From JACQFK01 sp041482015 (GTDB lineage Bacteria > Planctomycetota > MHYJ01 > JACPRB01): DNA of 64,000 nucleotides. Below, piece after piece: positions 44,289 to 52,465 of the stretch (positions within the stretch are counted from its first letter, which is position 1; each line of letters opens with the position of its first letter). Below the pieces are notes generated by a model. The model was not told the origin of the DNA. It ran no database searches and saw only the letters and a list, made by a program, of their open reading frames with translations. The position numbers and the translations under genes are program-made. The DNA lies in contig JBGPCZ010000001.1 in the NCBI GenBank assembly GCA_041482015.1, positions 55,052-119,051 on the forward strand, read 5' to 3'.

Positions 44289-45587
44289 TCAGGGGGCTTG
44301 CGCGGCGCCGTGCGCGACCGCCCAGAGGAGCGACTCCCCGAAGGGCGGGGCCACGAGCTGGAGGCCCACCGGAAGCCCGCCGACCTTCCCCACCGGCAGA
44401 GAGAGCACCGGGACCCCCGCCAGGTTGAAGGGCGACGTGAACCGCGTCATCACGCGCGCGATGGCCGAGCCTTCGCGATCCCCGATCGGCGTCGCCGGCA
44501 CGGGTGTCCCGGGTACCACGAGCACGGCGGGCGGAACCGCGAGCAGTCGCTGGAGGAACGACCTCCACTCCTCCTTGAACGCGAGCGCGCGGGCGAAGTC
44601 GACGCCGCGATACGCAAAGCCTCCGTTGAACCGGTCCGCCATCCCGGGGCCGAAACGCTCCGGGTGCTCCTTGAGCCTCTGCTCGTGCACCGCGACAGCC
44701 TCGGAGAGCAGGATCACCGGATTCGTCTCCCACGCCTTCAAGGCCAGGGGGACGTCGACCTCCTCGACCGGCCCGAGCGGCTCGACCGCCGCGCGCACGA
44801 GCCGGATGACTTCCGCGTCCACCCCGTCGAAGAAATAGTTTTTCGGGATGAGGACCCGCGCCTTCCGCACGTCCTTGCGCTTGAAGTCCGACATCGCCTC
44901 GAGCATGAGGAACGCGTCGTCGGCGGAGTTCGCCATCGGACCCGCCGTGTCGAGCGATCGCGACAGCGGCGCGACGCCCTCCATGTCCACGAGCCCGAAC
45001 GTCGGCTTGATCCCCACCGTGCCGCACAGGGCCGACGGGATCCGGATCGATCCGCCCGTGTCCGTGCCGAGCGCAAGCGGGCAGAGCCCCGCGGCCAGCG
45101 CCGCGCCCGAGCCGCCGGACGACCCCCCCGGGATGCGCGATGGGTCGTGCGGGTTCCGGGTCGGGCCGAAGTGCGCGTTGTTCGACGTCACGCCCAGCGC
45201 CCACTCGTGGAGCCCCGTCTTCCCGAGCATCACCGCGCCCGCCTCCCGCAGCCGCCGAACGACCTCGGAATCCCTCGCGGCGGGCGGCGGGTGGAACTCC
45301 TTGTGGGCCCCGGCGGTGGTGACGTGACCCGCGACGTCGAACAGGTCCTTCACACCGACGGGAATGCCGTGGAGCGGGCCGCGATCGCGGCCCTCGCGAA
45401 ACTCGCGCGTCGCCCGCTCCGCCTCGGCGCGCGCTTCGACGGTGAAGACCTCGTAGAAGGCGTTGAGCTTCGGGTTCTCACGCGCGATGCGACCGAGAAG
45501 GTCCTCGACCAGCGCGGAGGGAGTCAGCGAGCCGTCGCGGAAGCGGCGGCCGAGCTCGCGGACCGACGGCAGCGGGGTGTAGGCCAA
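44289..45587 (-). CDS. Amidase-signature enzyme (GatA-like)
   Basis: 432 residues. The Ser-cisSer-Lys triad is complete: Lys80 in VGVKDLFD, cis-Ser156 in GGSSGGSGAA, and nucleophile Ser180 in GTDTGGSIRIP, spaced as in GatA. It starts MAYTPLPSVRELG without a signal peptide, so it is cytoplasmic. It could be GatA of the Glu-tRNA(Gln) amidotransferase, but no gatB or gatC is nearby, and the C-terminal half is shorter and more diverged than GatA. I therefore prefer a general amidase. It lies 9 bases downstream of the large exported HEAT protein gene. Confidence 0.85.
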   Translation of the reverse strand: MAYTPLPSVRELGRRFRDGSLTPSALVEDLLGRIARENPKLNAFYEVFTVEARAEAERATREFREGRDRGPLHGIPVGVKDLFDVAGHVTTAGAHKEFHPPPAARDSEVVRRLREAGAVMLGKTGLHEWALGVTSNNAHFGPTRNPHDPSRIPGGSSGGSGAALAAGLCPLALGTDTGGSIRIPSALCGTVGIKPTFGLVDMEGVAPLSRSLDTAGPMANSADDAFLMLEAMSDFKRKDVRKARVLIPKNYFFDGVDAEVIRLVRAAVEPLGPVEEVDVPLALKAWETNPVILLSEAVAVHEQRLKEHPERFGPGMADRFNGGFAYRGVDFARALAFKEEWRSFLQRLLAVPPAVLVVPGTPVPATPIGDREGSAIARVMTRFTSPFNLAGVPVLSLPVGKVGGLPVGLQLVAPPFGESLLWAVAHGAAQAP

Positions 45588-45596
45588 GGGGTGGCC

Positions 45597-48275
45597 CTAC
45601 TCGCCGATGCGGTACGTGGACTTGTTCGCCTCCCACCACGCGCGGGCGGCGTCCATCGACGCCTTCAGCTCCACCTCGGGCAGGTAGATGTTCACGGACG
45701 CCTTTCCGCCCGTCAGCTCCCGGAGCGTGAACGAGGCGTTCCACCGGGTCTCGGGGTCCTTGTCGGAGAGCAGGTCCATGAGCTTCGGGATCGCCGCGCT
45801 GTCCTTCGTCCTCTCAAGTCCGATGAACGAGGCGCGCCGCGCCCAGAGGTCCGCGTCCTTCAGCCCGGCGTAAAGCGCTCCCCTGGCTTTCGGGTCGTCC
45901 GACCAGCCGAGCGCGATCTGCAGGTACGTCTTGGCCTCGCCGTCCTCGATCTTCTCCCGCGCGGCGAGGACCAGGTCGGCCGCCGACCGGCAGTCGTGGA
46001 ACGCGAAGACCGCGCACAGGTTCCGCAACATCTGGGTGTTCAGCTTGCCGTCGCTGAGCCGCTCGGCGAGCGCACGGACGCCCTGGGGCGCATCGAGCAG
46101 GTCGGCGTGCTCCAGCCGGCTCACGAAGCCCGTGTCCCAGTACATCGGCTCCATGCCGTAGGGGAATTCCGTCCCCTGCTGGCGCCACTGGATCCACGAG
46201 GGCATCCGCCCGTTCTCCACCCCCGTGGCCTTCTGGAAGGCCGCCATGAATCCGTCGACCTTCGTCTTCAGGAGCTCGGGGAACGCATCGTACGCCCTCC
46301 ATTCCGACAGGATCTTGAGGATCCGGCCCTTGACCTCGGTGTCGGTTTCCTTGCGCACCGCCTCCGCGAGCAGTTTCGCCGCCTGCGCCCCGAGCGCCTT
46401 GAGCGCGATCTCGGCATCTTCGCGCGTCACGACCTCGTCCGAACGCATCCCGGCCAGGTGTTTCTTCACCTGGGCGTCGAGCTGCTCCGCCGGCAGGGGC
46501 GGCGACTCTTTGACGGCGGGGCCCTTCTTGCCCACGCCCTCATCGTTCTCCGCCACGAACCTCCCCCCCGACGAGAAGGCAACGGTGATGAACACCGGCA
46601 TCGCCATGAGGCTGACCTGCACGCCGAGACCCAGGCCCGGGTCCATCGAGGAGAGCGCAATCTGGTTCTTCTCCTCGGTGATGAGGATCACCGAGAGGCC
46701 GGACATGTCCAGGTCTTTCGAGAGATCCGGGAGTTTTCCCCGGGAGGCCATCCGAATCATGGACCAGAGGGCGCTGGGACGGTAACCGATCATCTTCGAC
46801 GCCGATGCTGCGCCGGCCGGGAGCTGCTTCGTAAGCCCCGTCCCGTCGGCGAGGGTCTTGAGCGCTTTCTTGAGAACGTCGACTTTCGTTCCGATCAAAC
46901 CGATCTTGCCCTGGATCCCAAAGACGGCGTTGCCGCCTTCCTGCGCGGGGACGTAGAAGGTCGCGTCGCCGTCCTTCCGGGTTTCATACGCTCCCAGTTT
47001 CTTGGTCACCTTCTCGACCACCGTCCTCGCCTTCTCCGGGTCGGCCAGCGCCACGACGAAGAGCAGGGATTCCACCATGTTCTGCTCGCCGGCCACCGCA
47101 TCCTCGCCCACCATGGCGAACGCGGCCTCGGCCCCGATCGCCGCGGCGATATCGTCCAGCGGGGCGCCCAGGTGGCGCTCGAACTCCTGCTTGAACGAGT
47201 CCTCGTCGGGACGCGGCGGCTTCTCCCGGGAGGCCGCATTCATCTCGATCTCCATGTACCGCTTGACGATCCCCTGGATATCCCCGAGGACTTCCTTGCC
47301 GCTCTTCAGGTTCAGGTGCGCCATCACCTGGGAGTCGGCAGGGAGAAGCTTGAGCAGCTCCTTGGGGCCGGCGGGCTGGCGCCAGACGTCATAGAGCGGG
47401 CAGCCCGAGTCGATGGCGATTCGCGTCGTGGCGGCGATCTTCCCCGGCGCGAACGTCGCCTCCAGGCTGGCCCCCCGGATCTTGCGGAGCCCGAGCGCGG
47501 CGTCGGTGACGTCCTGCTGATGCGCGCTCACCCGCCGGTAGCCCCACGAGCGGCCGCCGAACAGGTCGGTGACTCCCAGGCCCTTCAGGTCCGCGAAGGC
47601 GCGGAGGGACGGATCCTCTCCGGCGGACGGCGAGAAGCGCGCGTAGGCCGCGTTCTTGCGAAGGTCCGGTCCGGGCCATTTTCCCGCGGCGCGATCGAGC
47701 ACCGCGATGACCGAGTCCACGTGGGGCGAAAGGACCAGGCGCTTCCCCAACGCGGCCAGGCAGAGGGTCCCGCCCAGATCGTGCTTCCCGAGCTTGCGGA
47801 TCGTGAGGATCGTCGTTCCCTGGTGCGGCCTCTCCTCCGCCGCGAAGACCTTGAGGTCGTCGACGAGCGTCTTGAAGAAGGTTTCGTTGGAGGCGCTGGC
47901 CACGACGGCCAGGAACGGCTCGTCGCCTCCGCGGGGACGGCCCATGGCCACGGCGACGCGCTGGACGACGGGGAAACCCTTGTCGAAGTCCTTGAGAAGC
48001 TTCTCGGGCGCCTCGACCAGCGCGTCCTTCACCGCCTTCTCGATCTGCTGGGTGACGTTCGCCTTGCCCTCCTTTGTGCAGAAGGCGCCGACGTACTCCT
48101 TCCAGTCGCGAAGCAGCTTGCCGGGCCGGGTGAGCTCGACGAAGACGACCGTCTCCTCCGGGAGCACGGCCGCGATGTCCTCGGGAATTCCGCCGGTGTA
48201 CTCCTGCGACAGGAGCGCGGGCCCCGCGAGGGCGGTGAGAACCGCGAAGGACAGAACGAGGCGCTTCATGGACAT
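45597..48275 (-). CDS. Large exported protein with C-terminal HEAT repeats, function unknown
   Basis: 892 residues. The ATG of MSMKRLVLSF is preceded by GGGAGGG at good distance; signal peptide to about residue 23 (LAGPALLSQ). The N-terminal two thirds (LPEETVVFVELTRPGKLLRDW, then VVQRVAVAMGRPRGGDEPFLAVV) resembles DUF3352-type proteins, in which a repeated alpha/beta module evaluates to about residue 590. The final 280 residues contain helical HEAT-like repeats (LWARRASFIGLERTKDSAAIPKLMDLLSDKDPETRWNA begins the last one). There is no haem, metal or nucleotide motif. A role in protein interactions in the periplasm is the most that can be said. Confidence 0.72.
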   Translation of the reverse strand: MSMKRLVLSFAVLTALAGPALLSQEYTGGIPEDIAAVLPEETVVFVELTRPGKLLRDWKEYVGAFCTKEGKANVTQQIEKAVKDALVEAPEKLLKDFDKGFPVVQRVAVAMGRPRGGDEPFLAVVASASNETFFKTLVDDLKVFAAEERPHQGTTILTIRKLGKHDLGGTLCLAALGKRLVLSPHVDSVIAVLDRAAGKWPGPDLRKNAAYARFSPSAGEDPSLRAFADLKGLGVTDLFGGRSWGYRRVSAHQQDVTDAALGLRKIRGASLEATFAPGKIAATTRIAIDSGCPLYDVWRQPAGPKELLKLLPADSQVMAHLNLKSGKEVLGDIQGIVKRYMEIEMNAASREKPPRPDEDSFKQEFERHLGAPLDDIAAAIGAEAAFAMVGEDAVAGEQNMVESLLFVVALADPEKARTVVEKVTKKLGAYETRKDGDATFYVPAQEGGNAVFGIQGKIGLIGTKVDVLKKALKTLADGTGLTKQLPAGAASASKMIGYRPSALWSMIRMASRGKLPDLSKDLDMSGLSVILITEEKNQIALSSMDPGLGLGVQVSLMAMPVFITVAFSSGGRFVAENDEGVGKKGPAVKESPPLPAEQLDAQVKKHLAGMRSDEVVTREDAEIALKALGAQAAKLLAEAVRKETDTEVKGRILKILSEWRAYDAFPELLKTKVDGFMAAFQKATGVENGRMPSWIQWRQQGTEFPYGMEPMYWDTGFVSRLEHADLLDAPQGVRALAERLSDGKLNTQMLRNLCAVFAFHDCRSAADLVLAAREKIEDGEAKTYLQIALGWSDDPKARGALYAGLKDADLWARRASFIGLERTKDSAAIPKLMDLLSDKDPETRWNASFTLRELTGGKASVNIYLPEVELKASMDAARAWWEANKSTYRIGE

Positions 48276-48327
48276 GTGAATCCCTCCCGCACCCGGATCG
48301 AGGACCGCCACCCCTTGAGGCGAATGG

Positions 48328-48333
48328 AGTATA
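48328..48333 (-). promoter_or_regulatory. -10 box upstream of the exported HEAT protein gene
   Basis: TATACT on the minus strand, 52 bases before the ATG at 48275, in an A/T-rich patch unlike its surroundings. The -35 is weak. The leader is long enough to contain the GGGAGGG ribosome site. Confidence 0.35.
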
Positions 48334-48370
48334 CGACGATCCATTGAGCTATTTGTGATTTGATATTGAA

Positions 48371-48418
48371 TTATTGTCCGCTTCCCCCCCCGGGGGACGC
48401 GAGGGGGGCCTTCAATAA
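48371..48418. terminator. Possible terminator after the dehydratase gene
   Basis: Outer arms TTATTG (48371-48376) and CAATAA (48413-48418) enclose C-runs and G-runs that can form a GC stem. It lies 22 bases past the minus-strand stop at 48440. The pairing is imperfect, so the call is tentative. Confidence 0.35.
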
Positions 48419-48439
48419 CACAATCCGCCGATTGCTCAA

Positions 48440-49690
48440 CTACCAGTCCATCACGGAGCCGTCGTCCTTGTCGTACTCCTCGCGGTTCTTCCAGTCGTGG
48501 TCCAGCTTCGAGGCCATCGCGTTCTCGTCGAGCTCGATCCCGAGCCCCGGGCCGGTCGGGAGGTCGAGGTACCCTTCGCGCAGCGTGAACGGCTTCTTGA
48601 TGTAGCCCTCGCCCAGGGAGACCTGCTCCTGGCAGAGAAAGTTCGGGATCGAGGCCGAGATCTGGACGCCCGCGGCCAGCGAGATCGGACCCAGCGGGTT
48701 GTGCGGCGCGATCGACGCGTAGAACGCCTCGGCCATTCCCGCGATGAGCCGGACTTCCGTGATCCCGCCCGCGTGGCAGAGGTCCGGCTGGAGGACCACC
48801 GCCGCCTTCTTTTCCAGGATCTCGCGAAAGCCCCACTTCGTGAAGATCCGCTCGCCCGTCGCGATCGGGAGATGCGTGCCCCGGGCGATTTCCGCCATGA
48901 GGTCGGTCTCCTGGCAGTTAATCGGCTCCTCGATGAACATCGGCTGGTGCGGCTCCAGCGCCTTGATGAGCAGCTTCGCGGTCGCAAAGCTGATCGCGCC
49001 GTGGAAGTCGATCGCGATGTCCACGTCCTTCCCGCCCGCCTCGCGGAGCGCGGCGAACGACTCCGCGACCTTCTCGACGAACGCGGGCGTCTCGATGAAG
49101 TGCGCCGGGCGGAGCTTCGCCGGGCCGCACTTGAACGCGGTGTAGCCCTGCGCCTTCTTCTCCTTGATCAGCTCCGGCTTCCCCGCGTGGGCGTAGACCC
49201 GCACCCGGTTCCGCGTCGGGCCACCGAGGAGCTCGTACACGGGCACCCCGAGGAGCTTCCCCTTGATGTCCCACATCGCCTGGTCGAGCCCCGAGAGCGC
49301 GGACGTCAGGATCGGGCCCCCGCGATAGAACGCGTGGCGGTAGATCGCCTGCCAGTGGTGCGCCACCTGGCGCGGGTCCTTCCCGACGAGGTAGGGCGCG
49401 ATCTCCTCGACCGCCGTCTTGCACGTCAGCGCGCGTCCCTCGGTGATCGGCTCGCCGAGGCCGACCACGCCCGCGTCCGTGTGCATCTTGAGGAAGAGCC
49501 ACCGCGGCTTGACGAGGAACACCTCCAGCTTCGTGATTTTCACGGCGCCCAGGTGCTTCTCCTCCTTCTGCACCCAGGCCGCCATCTCGCGGGCTTCCTC
49601 CTTTTTCGCCGCGGGCGGCGTCGAGCAGCCGCCCAGCGCCCCCGCCCCCAACGCGCCAAAGGCGCCCTTCAGAATCGTGCGACGGTCCAT
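48440..49690 (-). CDS. Exported galactonate-dehydratase-like enolase-superfamily protein
   Basis: 416 residues from the ATG at 49690 (GGGAG upstream). The mandelate-racemase/DgoD fold is clear, with metal ligands Asp228 (IDFHG), Glu254 (FIEEP) and Glu280 (ATGERI), the acid His230 and the base His330 (APHNPLGP), the residues expected of D-galactonate dehydratase-type enzymes. Unusually, the N-terminus is a Tat signal (RRTILKGAFGALGAGALG) ending in a lipobox GGC (Cys22), so the enzyme should be folded in the cytoplasm and then anchored outside. It would dehydrate an aldonic or similar sugar acid to a 2-keto-3-deoxy acid. The product could be handled by the FAH-family enzyme at 55622, but this link is only suggestive. 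Confidence 0.88.
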   Translation of the reverse strand: MDRRTILKGAFGALGAGALGGCSTPPAAKKEEAREMAAWVQKEEKHLGAVKITKLEVFLVKPRWLFLKMHTDAGVVGLGEPITEGRALTCKTAVEEIAPYLVGKDPRQVAHHWQAIYRHAFYRGGPILTSALSGLDQAMWDIKGKLLGVPVYELLGGPTRNRVRVYAHAGKPELIKEKKAQGYTAFKCGPAKLRPAHFIETPAFVEKVAESFAALREAGGKDVDIAIDFHGAISFATAKLLIKALEPHQPMFIEEPINCQETDLMAEIARGTHLPIATGERIFTKWGFREILEKKAAVVLQPDLCHAGGITEVRLIAGMAEAFYASIAPHNPLGPISLAAGVQISASIPNFLCQEQVSLGEGYIKKPFTLREGYLDLPTGPGLGIELDENAMASKLDHDWKNREEYDKDDGSVMDW

Positions 49691-49814
49691 CGCGATCTCC
49701 CCTATCAAGAAGTCTTCCGGCAGGCCCCACCATACTCAACGCAACCGCTCAATTCTGGGCCGCCAAAGGCCGATAATTTAGTCACCGGAACATTTCAGCG
49801 AGGGAGAGAGGGCC

Positions 49815-52364
49815 ATGGCGATCATCGCGGACCGGACGTTGGACACCGTCGCCGTGAAGGACATCCCGGGCGCCGAGGGGGCCCCCGTCTCCGACGTCCG
49901 CTCCATCCGCCGGAGCCCGACGTCGCTCATCGCGTACCTCCGGGACGCGAAGATCTCCGTCTCGAACGACTTCGAGGACATCACCTGCAACGCGTGCGCC
50001 TCCATTCCCTGCCCGCACGTCGCCGCGGCGCTCGTCGCGTGGGTCCGCAAGCGCGTCCCGGTGATCGAGCCGAAGAAGCTGGGCCTCGTCGACCGGCTGC
50101 TCCAGGGGCCCGGCTGGAAGGATTCCGACGACTTCGTGTCCGACTTCCTGAAGGGCGCCACCGGCGAGATCGACGTCCGGCCCGACGGATCGCTCGAGGT
50201 CCGCCTCGTTTCGGGGCCGCGGACGGCGACGATCACCGTGCCCGCGGATGATGCGCCCGCCCTCCTGTGGAATCTTCCCAAGAGGATCGTGAAGTCCGGG
50301 AAAGCGAAATCCATCCGCGTCTCGCGCCGGCCGATCGAGCCCGAGCTTCGCGCGGAGTACGACGAGAAGAAGCGCCTCGTGCTGCGTCCCGTCTGGGGCG
50401 ACGGGATCGCGCCGCCCGAGGGAGCGCGGTGGCATTTCGACGGCACGCAATACCTGGCCCTCTCGACCGTCCCGCGCGACTTGCGCTCCCATTTCAAAGG
50501 GGAGCGCATCATCGAGGAGGACGACATCCCGAAGTTCATCGAGAACGAGTTCAAGACGCTCTGCGCGCTGCCGGGGTTCAAGCCGAGCCGCGAGGTGAAG
50601 GAGACGAAGGTCGCCTCCGCACCCTCGCTCTCGGCGGTCCGCGTGAAGGCGGGCGCCGGCGACTGGCTGGAGCTCGATCCCGTCTACACCGCCGGCGAGG
50701 AGCGCGTCGCGATGAGCGAGATCCTCGCGGTCCAAGGCCGCAAGAAGTTCATCCGCAAGGGCAACACGTGGATACCCGCCGAGATGCCGCAGAAGTACGC
50801 GGGACCCACCAAGATGAAGCGCGCGGACTTCGTCCTCAAGCGGCCGGCGATCAAGATCGAGGGCGACCTCCCCGAGTTCGACTCGAAGCGCGAGGACCCG
50901 CTGCCCAAGGGGCTCCTCACGCAGCTGCGGCCGTACCAGAAGGCGGGCTACGACTGGATGCGCTACCTGCGCCGCGCCGGGCTCCACGGCTGCCTCGCCG
51001 ACGACATGGGCCTCGGCAAGACCCACCAGGCGATGGCCTTCCTCCTGTCCCTCTATGAAGAGGGATGCCGGCGGCCCACGCTTGTCGTCGCGCCCACGAG
51101 CGTCATCACCCCGTGGATCCAGAAGATCAAGCAGTTCGCTCCGGCGCTCCGCCCCTATTGCCACTATGGGCCGGACCGGAAGCCCGAGATCCTCCGGCTT
51201 CCCGGCCAGCGCGTCATCGTGACGTCCTACTCGCTCCTCGTCCGGGACATCGAGGTCCTCCAGTCGATCGACTGGGAGTGCGTGATCCTCGACGAGGCGC
51301 AGTACATCAAGACTTCATCGACGTCGTTCGCGCGGTGCGCCAAGCGGCTGGCCGCGCAGACGCGCCTCGCGCTCACGGGGACGCCGATCGAGAACCGCCT
51401 CGACGAGCTTCGCTCGATCTTCGACTTCATCCTCCCCGGCTACCTGGGCAGCGAGGAGCGGTTCCGCGAGCGGTTCGAGCTCCCGATCGTCCGCCACAGC
51501 GACCAGGAGGCGATGGACGAGCTCAAGAGGATGATCGCGCCCTTCAAGCTCCGGCGCGTGAAGAGCGAGGTGCTCCAGGACCTCCCGCCGAAGGTCGAGG
51601 ACCTCCGGATGTGCGACCTCTCGGTCCACCAATCCGCGCTCTACCGCGCGATCGTCCAGAAGGACGGCGCGGCGCTCGTGGACGACCTGAAGGACAAATC
51701 GAAAAAGGTCGATTACATCAGCGTTTTCGCCGCGCTCGGGAAGCTCAAGCGGGTTTGCGACCACCCCGCCCTTCTCGTCAAGGGCCAGCGTGCGACGGAT
51801 CTCTCCTCCGGGAAGTTCGAGACGTTCAAGGAGCTCCTCGCCGAGGCGATGGGGAGCGGTCAAAAGGTCGTCGTCTTCACCCAGTACCTCGAGATGATGG
51901 ACCTGATCGAGGAGCACCTCCGGGCGATCCGCGTCCCGTTCACGGAAATCCGCGGCGACACGCGCGACCGCGCCGAGGCGATGAGGCGGTTCAACGACGA
52001 CGAGAAGTGCCGCGTCTTCGTCTGCTCCCTCATGGCCGGCGGCGTGGGGATCGACCTGACGAGCGCGAGCGTCGTCATCCACTACGATCGCTGGTGGAAC
52101 GCGGCGCGCGAGGACCAGGCGACGGACCGGGTCCACCGCTGGGGCCAGAAGCGCGGCGTCCAGGTCTTCAAGCTGGTCACCCGCGGCACTCTCGAGGAGA
52201 AGATCGACCGGATGATCGCGGCCAAGGGCGAGCTGATGAACTCGGTGGTGGAGATCGACGCGGCCACGTTCAAGGGGTTCGAACGCGAGGAACTGATCGA
52301 GCTCCTGACGGGGGCGCTCGGGTCGCCGGAACCCGAGCCGGAGCTGGCCGCGGCTTCCGCCTGA
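49815..52364 (+). CDS. SNF2-family helicase with SWIM-like zinc finger
   Basis: 849 residues; a GGGAGAGAGGG purine run precedes the ATG. N-terminal zinc motif CNACASIPCPHV (Cys58, Cys61, Cys66, His68) is SWIM-like but with C-x2-C in place of C-x-C. The SNF2 ATPase core follows: motif I DDMGLGKTHQ (Lys402), motif Ia TLVVAPTSVI, motif II DEAQ (493-496), motif III LALTGTPIENR, then motifs IV-VI with FTQYLEMMD, LMAGGVGIDLTSASVVI, and DRVHRWGQKRGV. Such proteins remodel DNA-protein complexes or recycle RNA polymerase (RapA-like). It stands alone, without defence or restriction genes nearby. Confidence 0.92.
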   Translation: MAIIADRTLDTVAVKDIPGAEGAPVSDVRSIRRSPTSLIAYLRDAKISVSNDFEDITCNACASIPCPHVAAALVAWVRKRVPVIEPKKLGLVDRLLQGPGWKDSDDFVSDFLKGATGEIDVRPDGSLEVRLVSGPRTATITVPADDAPALLWNLPKRIVKSGKAKSIRVSRRPIEPELRAEYDEKKRLVLRPVWGDGIAPPEGARWHFDGTQYLALSTVPRDLRSHFKGERIIEEDDIPKFIENEFKTLCALPGFKPSREVKETKVASAPSLSAVRVKAGAGDWLELDPVYTAGEERVAMSEILAVQGRKKFIRKGNTWIPAEMPQKYAGPTKMKRADFVLKRPAIKIEGDLPEFDSKREDPLPKGLLTQLRPYQKAGYDWMRYLRRAGLHGCLADDMGLGKTHQAMAFLLSLYEEGCRRPTLVVAPTSVITPWIQKIKQFAPALRPYCHYGPDRKPEILRLPGQRVIVTSYSLLVRDIEVLQSIDWECVILDEAQYIKTSSTSFARCAKRLAAQTRLALTGTPIENRLDELRSIFDFILPGYLGSEERFRERFELPIVRHSDQEAMDELKRMIAPFKLRRVKSEVLQDLPPKVEDLRMCDLSVHQSALYRAIVQKDGAALVDDLKDKSKKVDYISVFAALGKLKRVCDHPALLVKGQRATDLSSGKFETFKELLAEAMGSGQKVVVFTQYLEMMDLIEEHLRAIRVPFTEIRGDTRDRAEAMRRFNDDEKCRVFVCSLMAGGVGIDLTSASVVIHYDRWWNAAREDQATDRVHRWGQKRGVQVFKLVTRGTLEEKIDRMIAAKGELMNSVVEIDAATFKGFEREELIELLTGALGSPEPEPELAAASA

Positions 52365-52402
52365 CCGACTAATGCACGTTTGCGAATGCGATGAGAACAA
52401 AG

Positions 52403-52455
52403 GCGCCCGGCCATTTTGTGACGCATGAATCATGCGTCACAAAACGGCCGGGCGC
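52403..52455. terminator. 53-base near-perfect palindrome between convergent genes
   Basis: Arms 52403-52428 and 52430-52455 (26 bases each) around a single A at 52429, core TTTTGTGACGCATGA and its complement. The only mismatch (A52413 against C52445) becomes a U-G pair in minus-strand RNA. It lies 38 bases after the helicase stop and 10 bases after the minus-strand stop at 52466, so it probably terminates both. Confidence 0.65.
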
Positions 52456-52465
52456 GGATGTGACC

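Noticed and set aside
44289..45587. gatA of the tRNA amidotransferase
   Set aside because: The triad fits, but gatB/gatC are absent nearby and the C-terminal half is diverged, so no symbol was assigned.
42741..48347. Open frame of 1868 codons on the + strand
   Set aside because: It is antisense to three well-supported genes (cardiolipin synthase, amidase, exported HEAT protein). Its sequence is Arg/Glu/Val-rich with no domain, as expected from the reverse of GC-rich codons.
49815..52364. SNF2 helicase as part of a defence island
   Set aside because: Neighbours are a galactonate-dehydratase-like gene and a DUF6797 gene; no nuclease, methyltransferase or other defence gene is adjacent.
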